A DNA stretch of 64,000 nucleotides from Mycobacterium innocens (GTDB taxonomy: Bacteria > Actinomycetota > Actinomycetes > Mycobacteriales > Mycobacteriaceae), in contig NZ_UPHQ01000080.1 in assembly GCF_900566055.1 (NCBI RefSeq), positions 1 to 64,000 on the forward strand, written 5' to 3'. A program made the position numbers and the translations under genes. Under the pieces are notes generated by a model that worked only from the letters and a program-made list of their open reading frames with translations, ran no database searches and was not told the DNA's origin. This document shows positions 56,281 to 64,000 of the stretch, one piece after another. Positions within the stretch are counted from its first letter, which is position 1, and the number at the start of each line of letters is the position of its first letter.

Positions 56281-57350
56281 GTGAATACTCGTGCGCGTAC
56301 CCGACGCGAGCTTCCGCACTCGCCCTATTTGGCGGCGGTGGCCGGCCGCAAACCCAGCCGAGTGCCGGTGTGGTTCATGCGGCAGGCCGGGCGATCGCTG
56401 CCCGAGTACCGGGCGCTGCGTCAACGGCACAGCATGCTGGACGCCTGTCTCGAGCCGGACGTGGCCTGCGAGATCACCCTGCAGCCGGTACGGCGCTACG
56501 GTGTGGACGCGGCGATCCTGTTCTCCGACATCGTGGTGCCGTTGCGGGCGGCCGGCGTGGAGCTGGATATCGTCGCCGATGTCGGCCCGGTGATCACCCA
56601 CCCGGTGCGCACCGCCGCCGATATCGACCGCATCAAACCCCTTGACCCACAAGCGATTCAGCCCGTGCTGGAGACCGTTCAGCTGTTGGTCGCGGCGCTG
56701 GGCGACGTCGCGCTGATCGGCTTCGCCGGTGCGCCGTTCACGCTGGCCTCCTACCTGATCGAGGGTGGACCCAGCCGCCATTACGTCCGCACCAAAGCGA
56801 TGATGCTGGCCGAGCCGGCCAGCTGGCATGCGCTGATGAGCAAGCTGACCGACCTCACCATCGCGTTTCTGCGCGGACAGATCGACTCCGGCGTGGACGC
56901 CATTCAAGTGTTCGACTCCTGGGCGGGAATGTTGTCGCTGGCCGACTACCGCCAATACGTGTTGCCGCACAGCGCACGGGTGTTCGGCATGCTGGCCGAA
57001 CACGGCGTGCCGATGACGCATTTCGGGGTCGGCACCGCCGAGCTGCTGGGTGCCATGTCGGAGGCGCTCAAACCGGGGTCGGCGACCGTCGTCGGCGTCG
57101 ACTGGCGGACCGCGCTGGCCGATGCGGCCGCCAGGGTGCAGCCGGGTACCGCGCTGCAGGGCAACCTCGATCCGGTGGTGCTGCTGGCGGGCTGGCCGGT
57201 GGTGGAACGCGCCGCCCGCACCGTCGTCGACGACGGACGCCGTGCCGTCGACGCGGGCGCCGCCGGGCACGTCTTCAACCTCGGCCACGGAGTGCTGCCG
57301 CAGACCGATCCGGGGGTACTGACCGAACTGGTTTCGCTGGTCCACTCGCT

Positions 57351-57354
<4 letters not shown>
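56281..57354 (+). CDS. hemE: Uroporphyrinogen decarboxylase
   Basis: The product is 357 residues from GTG 56281 (363 from ATG 56263; neither has a clear ribosome site). It converts uroporphyrinogen III to coproporphyrinogen [21 protein letters not shown] (substrate motif) near the start, [12 protein letters not shown] (catalytic Asp), [22 protein letters not shown] and [12 protein letters not shown] are all present. It begins the heme operon; its stop overlaps the start of hemY by 4 bases. Confidence 0.95.
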
Positions 57355-60197
<2,843 letters not shown>

Positions 60198-60285
60198 CGG
60201 ATGCCGCCGGGGGCAGATCCGCCGAAACTGAATTTCTGCAGCGAAAGTGCGATTAAGGGTCTGCGAAATTACCGGCTCGGCGGAG

Positions 60286-60693
60286 CTAGTCCGTCGGGAC
60301 CAGGCGCAGCGAGATCGAGTTGATGCAGTAACGCTGATCCGTGGGCGTCGGATAACCCTCGCCGGCGAACACATGGCCCAGGTGGCTGTGGCAGTTAGCG
60401 CAGAGCACCTCGGTGCGCGTCATCCCCAGCGAGTGGTCGGGCCGCAGGATGACCGCTTCGGAGTTCGCCGGGTCGAAGAACGAGGGCCAGCCGCAATGCG
60501 ACTCGAATTTCTCTGTGCTGCGGAATAATTCGGCACCGCATGCCCGGCACTGGTAGACGCCCTCGGTTTTGGTGTCGGTGTACTCGCCGGTGAATGGTCG
60601 CTCGGTGCCGGCTCGGCGCAGGACATCGAATTCCTGCTGGGTGAGCCTTTGGCGCCACTGGTCGTCGGTCAATTCCAGCTTCGGACGCGTCAT
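60286..60693 (-). CDS. msrB: Peptide methionine-R-sulfoxide reductase
   Basis: The product is 135 residues. Zinc cysteines are in YQCRACGAELF and LCANCHSHLGHVF, and the catalytic Cys is in RYCINSISLRL. FDPANSEAV and the N-terminal RQRLTQQEFDVLRRAGTERPFTGEY are typical. It repairs R-form methionine sulfoxide. It converges on the methyltransferase gene with 88 bases between stops. Confidence 0.97.
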   Translation of the reverse strand: MTRPKLELTDDQWRQRLTQQEFDVLRRAGTERPFTGEYTDTKTEGVYQCRACGAELFRSTEKFESHCGWPSFFDPANSEAVILRPDHSLGMTRTEVLCANCHSHLGHVFAGEGYPTPTDQRYCINSISLRLVPTD

Positions 60694-60697
60694 GCCT

Positions 60698-62077
60698 TCA
60701 CGCTAGCGCCAATGGTGGTGACCCGTCCCCCGCAAGCGGGGCGTGCCCCCAGCGCCCGGCTCCGCCGCGCTGGCGATCACCGCGCGCGCTCCCGCTCGGC
60801 GTCAGCCAGGTCGGATCGATACCACTGTCCAGCCGGTTTACGGCCTTGGCATCCAGGTAGCGGAAGTAGAGCACGGTGAATGTCACGATCAACAGCAGCG
60901 ACCAGCCGTAGGTGATCTTCAGGTATTCCAGGGCGCGGCCCCACCGCATCCAGTTGAACAGCAACCAGCGGTCCAGCGTCATGAACCCGTAGATGCCCAG
61001 CCACGCCGGCCAATTGCGGATCACCGAGTTGGGCAGCACCACCGTCATCAAGAACGGGAACAGCATCATCGAGTAGTAGCCCTGGGCCAGCGACATCACC
61101 AGCCACGACCACAACAGCAGCACGCCCGACGACGTGGTGAACCAGAACAGCGGGTCGCGGGTGCGGTAGTAGCGGTACAACAGCCACAGGCTGCCCATCG
61201 CGAGCGCGGTGAACAGCAACCGCAGGAACACGATCAACCACGTCGGCAGGCCGAAGTACACGCCGTTGCCCTGGATCGAGCTGTTGAAGTAGTCGCGGGT
61301 GCCCAGGATGTAGGGCAGTGTCCGGGTAACGAAGTCCATCGGGTGGCTCACCAGTGGCAGAGCGGCCAGGTTGACGACGACGGGAACCACGATGGCGGCC
61401 ACCACCGCCCGCCATTGGCGGTTCAGTAGAGGCAGCAACAGCAACGGACCCAGCAGCGGTTTGAGGACCAGCGTCAGCCCGATGGCCAACCCAGCCCACC
61501 ACTGACGGCTGACTCTGCCGTCGAGCAGCCACCGCAGAAATAGCACCTCCAGCAGCAGGATGCAGCCGTTGATGTTGGTGAACACCAGGGTGTTGGTCAC
61601 GGTCTCGGTGGCGAACATGGCCAGCAGCAGGGCAGGCGCGGCCACCGAGGACAGCGTGAAATTGAACATCCGCAGCAACAGGTACGCCGCGACGAGGATG
61701 GCCACGGTGTTGATGGAGATGAACAGGTAGCGCGACGGCGCGAAGGGCAGATACCCGAACGGTGCCATTAGCAGCGTGCCGCCCGGCGGATAGAGGTAAT
61801 GCGGGTCGACGTAGTCGAAGTGCTCGTTGTAGATGTCCCAGCCATGCCGGAAGTTCAGCACCGCGCGGTAGACCGGCTTGAAGTCGTCGGTGATATTGCC
61901 GTTGGTGGTCAACACGATGCTGCGGTGCAGCACCGACAGAATGGCTGCCGGCCAGAGCGCCGCCCGCACGATCGACGCCGTGCTCGGTGCGCCGGTGCGG
62001 GGACGGAATGCGGCCAGCATCGATTCGCGTAGGCGGGTTCGAGTTGAGTCAGCTGCCGTCACCAGCGCACCGTACAC
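60698..62077 (-). CDS. aftC: Alpha-(1->3) arabinofuranosyltransferase AftC
   Basis: The product is 459 residues from GTG 62077 (VYGALVTAADSTRTRL). It is a GT-C membrane glycosyltransferase that branches arabinan of arabinogalactan and LAM. TTNGNITDDFKPVYRAVLNF carries the catalytic Asp pair in the first loop, and about ten membrane segments follow. The M. tuberculosis protein ends soon after WLTP as I recall (about 433 residues); here the frame runs on for about 32 residues (SGSARGDRQRGGAGRWGHAP...) through a palindromic repeat. The C-terminal extension looks like repeat-derived sequence rather than an enzyme domain. Confidence 0.92.
   Translation of the reverse strand: MYGALVTAADSTRTRLRESMLAAFRPRTGAPSTASIVRAALWPAAILSVLHRSIVLTTNGNITDDFKPVYRAVLNFRHGWDIYNEHFDYVDPHYLYPPGGTLLMAPFGYLPFAPSRYLFISINTVAILVAAYLLLRMFNFTLSSVAAPALLLAMFATETVTNTLVFTNINGCILLLEVLFLRWLLDGRVSRQWWAGLAIGLTLVLKPLLGPLLLLPLLNRQWRAVVAAIVVPVVVNLAALPLVSHPMDFVTRTLPYILGTRDYFNSSIQGNGVYFGLPTWLIVFLRLLFTALAMGSLWLLYRYYRTRDPLFWFTTSSGVLLLWSWLVMSLAQGYYSMMLFPFLMTVVLPNSVIRNWPAWLGIYGFMTLDRWLLFNWMRWGRALEYLKITYGWSLLLIVTFTVLYFRYLDAKAVNRLDSGIDPTWLTPSGSARGDRQRGGAGRWGHAPLAGDGSPPLALA
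60725..60785. repeat. GC-rich REP-like palindromic element, copy 2, inside aftC 3' end
   Basis: TCCCCCGCAAGCGGGG-CGT-GCCCCCA followed by CGCCCGGCTCCGCCGCGCTGG resembles the element between ceoB and ceoC (38599-38675). Both begin with the same TCCCCCGCAAGCGGG palindrome and a GT(A/G)CCCCCA spacer, then a CCCGGCTC block. The element supplies the codons of the final residues of AftC. Confidence 0.6.
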
Positions 62078-62099
62078 CGGAGCTGCCGGCCGGCAGGTG

Positions 62100-63668
62100 T
62101 CAGGCGGGACAGTAGGTGTCGGTGCCGGGCAGCTTGCCGTCGTTGAGGTAGCCGACCAGCGGCGGCACCGCACAGGAGGAATAGATGCTGGCACCGTGGC
62201 CGATGCCCTGCCACATCACCCGCTTGCTCGCGGCGTTGGCGTTGATGACGGTGGCCGCCGTCTGCGCAACCCCGTCGACGCCGACGATCGGGTCGTCTTG
62301 CACCCCCATCAGCAAGACGTCGACCTTGAGGTCCTTCGGCAATTGCGGCGGCGAACCAGTGGGCCAGTGCACGCATTTGACCAGATTGAGCGCGGCGACC
62401 GTGCCGAACTGAGGATAGAGCTTCGCCCAGGCAACCACCAGTTCGCGTACCCGGTCCGGGGTCGGGCGGTTGACCGCGTCGCTGCACGAATTGACGAATT
62501 GGCCGTCGGTGTCCTGAAGGCCATCGGCGCGATTGATCAAGTTGGACAGCTGATTCATGTCACCGGCGCGGGCGGCCGCCAGTGCGTTGGCCAGCGTGGT
62601 GGTGGTGCTGATGCGGTCGCCGGTCGGAAAGCCCAGCGCGGTGGTGATCGCGTTGACGATCGACGCGACCGAGGCCCCGGGCCCCCGCAGCGAGCGAGCC
62701 GTGTTCAGCAGCGCGGTTACGGCACCTTTTGGATCCGGGCCCAAGGCGCAGTTGACCGCGACGCACTGCGCCGCGAACGCGTCCAGCGCCGCCTGCTGGC
62801 CTTTGACCTGTTGCTCGGCCTTGGCCTCGGCGCTGACACCCAAAGCGACCGGGGAGTCGAGGATCAGCCTGGCCACCTTGTCCGGGCGCGAGCCGGCATA
62901 GGTGAGCGCCACCTGTGCACCGTTGCCGATGCCGACCAGCGCGAGTGCGGGCACGTCCCACAGATTGCGCAGTCGCTCGAGGTCGGAGGCGGCGTGTCCG
63001 TTGTCGTAGGCGGAATCGGCAGGTGCGATGACGTCGGTGCAGCTCGTGGTGGCCTCGTTCGAGATTGCCGAGAGGTTGGCCACCGGATCGTCGCCGGTCT
63101 GGAACTGCGATTGATCGCGCATCTCGTCGCGCTGGAAGTGGTCGCGGCAATCAATCGGACTCGACATGCCCATGCCACGGCGGTCGACGGCGACAATCGG
63201 GTGACTGCGCAGTATGTCGGCGCCCGCATGTGACAACCAGACCGGCAGCTGCGTCGACGACGGCAGATCCGAACCGGTAGTGAAAACCAGCGGTCCCGCG
63301 TCACGCGGGGTTTGGCCCGAGCGGGCGCGGACCACGCCGATGGTGACCGACCCGGACCCACCGTTGACCGGGTCGAGGTCGGAGTCGAAGGTGGCGCAGT
63401 CCAGCTTGATGCCCGGAGCGGCGGGGATTGCCGCGTTCCCGTAGACCTGAGACGTGCAGTCGCGCCAGGACAGATCGTTCTTGGGAGCGGCGATCGGTGG
63501 CGGGCCGCTGAGGGGTGGTGCGGTGGTGGCGACGCCCTGGGGTTTGGCACCGCTATAGGTGGCAAAGCGCGGGTTGGCGCCGAGGACCGGGACGCAGCCG
63601 GTCAGCACCGTGGTCACCGAGCAGGCCATCGAGACCAGGACTGTTGCGGACGTGATGCGCCGACTCAT
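62100..63668 (-). CDS. Lipoprotein alpha/beta hydrolase-like (TAP family, Rv2672-like)
   Basis: The product is 522 residues from ATG 63668. A lipoprotein signal peptide ends with VLTGC. An alpha/beta-hydrolase fold of the tripeptidyl aminopeptidase type follows: LPVWLSHAGADILRSHPIVAVDRRGMGMSSP, DLERLRNLWDVPALALVGIGNGAQVALTYAGSRPDKVARL, and a late VLLMGVQDDPIVGVDG with MWQGIGHGASIYSS. The nucleophile elbow reads GIGNG, with Asn where the catalytic Ser (GxSxG) should be. Cysteine pairs suggest disulphides outside the membrane. It may be a noncatalytic relative; the predicted protease activity is therefore doubtful. Confidence 0.88.
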   Translation of the reverse strand: MSRRITSATVLVSMACSVTTVLTGCVPVLGANPRFATYSGAKPQGVATTAPPLSGPPPIAAPKNDLSWRDCTSQVYGNAAIPAAPGIKLDCATFDSDLDPVNGGSGSVTIGVVRARSGQTPRDAGPLVFTTGSDLPSSTQLPVWLSHAGADILRSHPIVAVDRRGMGMSSPIDCRDHFQRDEMRDQSQFQTGDDPVANLSAISNEATTSCTDVIAPADSAYDNGHAASDLERLRNLWDVPALALVGIGNGAQVALTYAGSRPDKVARLILDSPVALGVSAEAKAEQQVKGQQAALDAFAAQCVAVNCALGPDPKGAVTALLNTARSLRGPGASVASIVNAITTALGFPTGDRISTTTTLANALAAARAGDMNQLSNLINRADGLQDTDGQFVNSCSDAVNRPTPDRVRELVVAWAKLYPQFGTVAALNLVKCVHWPTGSPPQLPKDLKVDVLLMGVQDDPIVGVDGVAQTAATVINANAASKRVMWQGIGHGASIYSSCAVPPLVGYLNDGKLPGTDTYCPA

Positions 63669-63684
63669 GCCGACCACAGTAACG

Positions 63685-64000
63685 TCAGGCTTTGACGTAG
63701 CGGGTGTACAGATAACCGGCGTCATCGGTGAGCAGGTGGGCGCAGCGCATTCGGGTCTGCAGCTGCCCCGGTCCGGCGGCAATGCGCCGGGCCAGACCGC
63801 CCACCACGAACGGTGCAATCGTCAGGCACAGTTCATCGAGCAAGCCGCGCTCGATGAACGATCCGAGCAGTATCGGTCCGCCCTCGGTGAGGATACGACG
63901 CAGACCGCGCTCGGCAAGCCTGGCCAGCAGCAGTGCTTCGTCGACCTTGGCCGGATCGGTGTCAGAGCAGTCGACCACCTCGGCGAGGCCGGTCAGGCGC
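63685..64000 (-). CDS. RibD C-terminal domain reductase, C-terminal part (runs off the window)
   Basis: The minus-strand frame is open from the window edge (RLTGLAEVVDCSD) to a stop at 63685. ARLAERGLRRILTEGGPILLGSFIERGLLDELCLTIAPFVVGG is the C-terminal core of the RibD_C / dihydrofolate-reductase-like fold (Rv2671-like). The M. tuberculosis orthologue can act as an alternative dihydrofolate reductase. The N-terminus is not in the window. It is 16 bases from the lipoprotein start, same strand. Confidence 0.9.
   Translation of the reverse strand, partial: RLTGLAEVVDCSDTDPAKVDEALLLARLAERGLRRILTEGGPILLGSFIERGLLDELCLTIAPFVVGGLARRIAAGPGQLQTRMRCAHLLTDDAGYLYTRYVKA

Noticed and set aside
61878..63233. 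451-codon plus-strand frame antisense to aftC and the lipoprotein gene
   Set aside because: Long only because of codon bias on the opposite strand; rich in Asp/Arg/Gly/Val repeats without domain features.

Overview
This window is a piece of a slow-growing Mycobacterium chromosome. GC content is high, GTG and TTG starts are common, and the gene order matches, in reverse, the M. tuberculosis block that I recall as Rv2671 to Rv2731. Identification rests on protein families and gene order known from memory; no database search was run. The species is not M. tuberculosis itself, because several loci (an insertion sequence, a Ser/Thr kinase, a duplicated membrane transporter and a GMC oxidoreductase cluster) are not at these places in the M. 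tuberculosis genome as I remember it.

Layout. Positions 1-6650 are the most accessory part: the 5' end of an IS1634-like transposase, a DUF349 protein, a membrane Ser/Thr kinase, and two tandem EamA-like membrane proteins separated by about 500 bases without a clear gene. Positions 6721-18490 hold miaA, dapF, hflX, fadE20, a TerC protein, an LGFP-repeat surface protein, and the SOS pair lexA / chiZ with nrdR and a nitrobindin. Positions 18491-31914 hold a PhzF-like protein, a hydrolase, a PAC2 protein, sthA, ideR, sigB, several small conserved actinobacterial proteins, sigA and ppgK. Positions 32039-42642 hold suhB, cei, dut, small DUF proteins, the TrkA-type pair ceoB/ceoC, an APC permease and a TrmA-like methyltransferase. 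Positions 42748-48261 hold a three-gene ABC exporter and the arsA/arsB1 permease pair with a CBS protein. Positions 48444-53233 hold dxs, an RNase D-like protein, a DUF3000 protein and echA15. Positions 53243-56140 hold a GMC oxidoreductase cluster with at least two frameshifts. Positions 56281-60197 are a coproporphyrin-dependent haem operon (hemE, hemY/cgoX, hemQ/chdC) ending with a methyltransferase. The window ends with msrB, aftC, a lipoprotein hydrolase and a partial RibD-C reductase.

Themes. The region mixes core regulation (sigA, sigB, ideR, lexA, nrdR) with stress response, isoprenoid, haem and cell-envelope functions. Many convergent neighbours abut or overlap by a few bases. Regulatory sites I could read directly are a perfect mycobacterial LexA box at lexA, an ECF-type (SigE/SigH-like) promoter at sigB, a 15-bp-stem hairpin after sigB, and operator-like palindromes before fadE20 and before the first EamA-like gene. 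I found no RNA genes, CRISPR array or prophage. I do not see a clearly new biological system; the best leads are the decaying GMC cluster, the kinase/transporter block beside the insertion sequence, and a small GC-rich palindromic repeat that appears to have extended the C-terminus of AftC.
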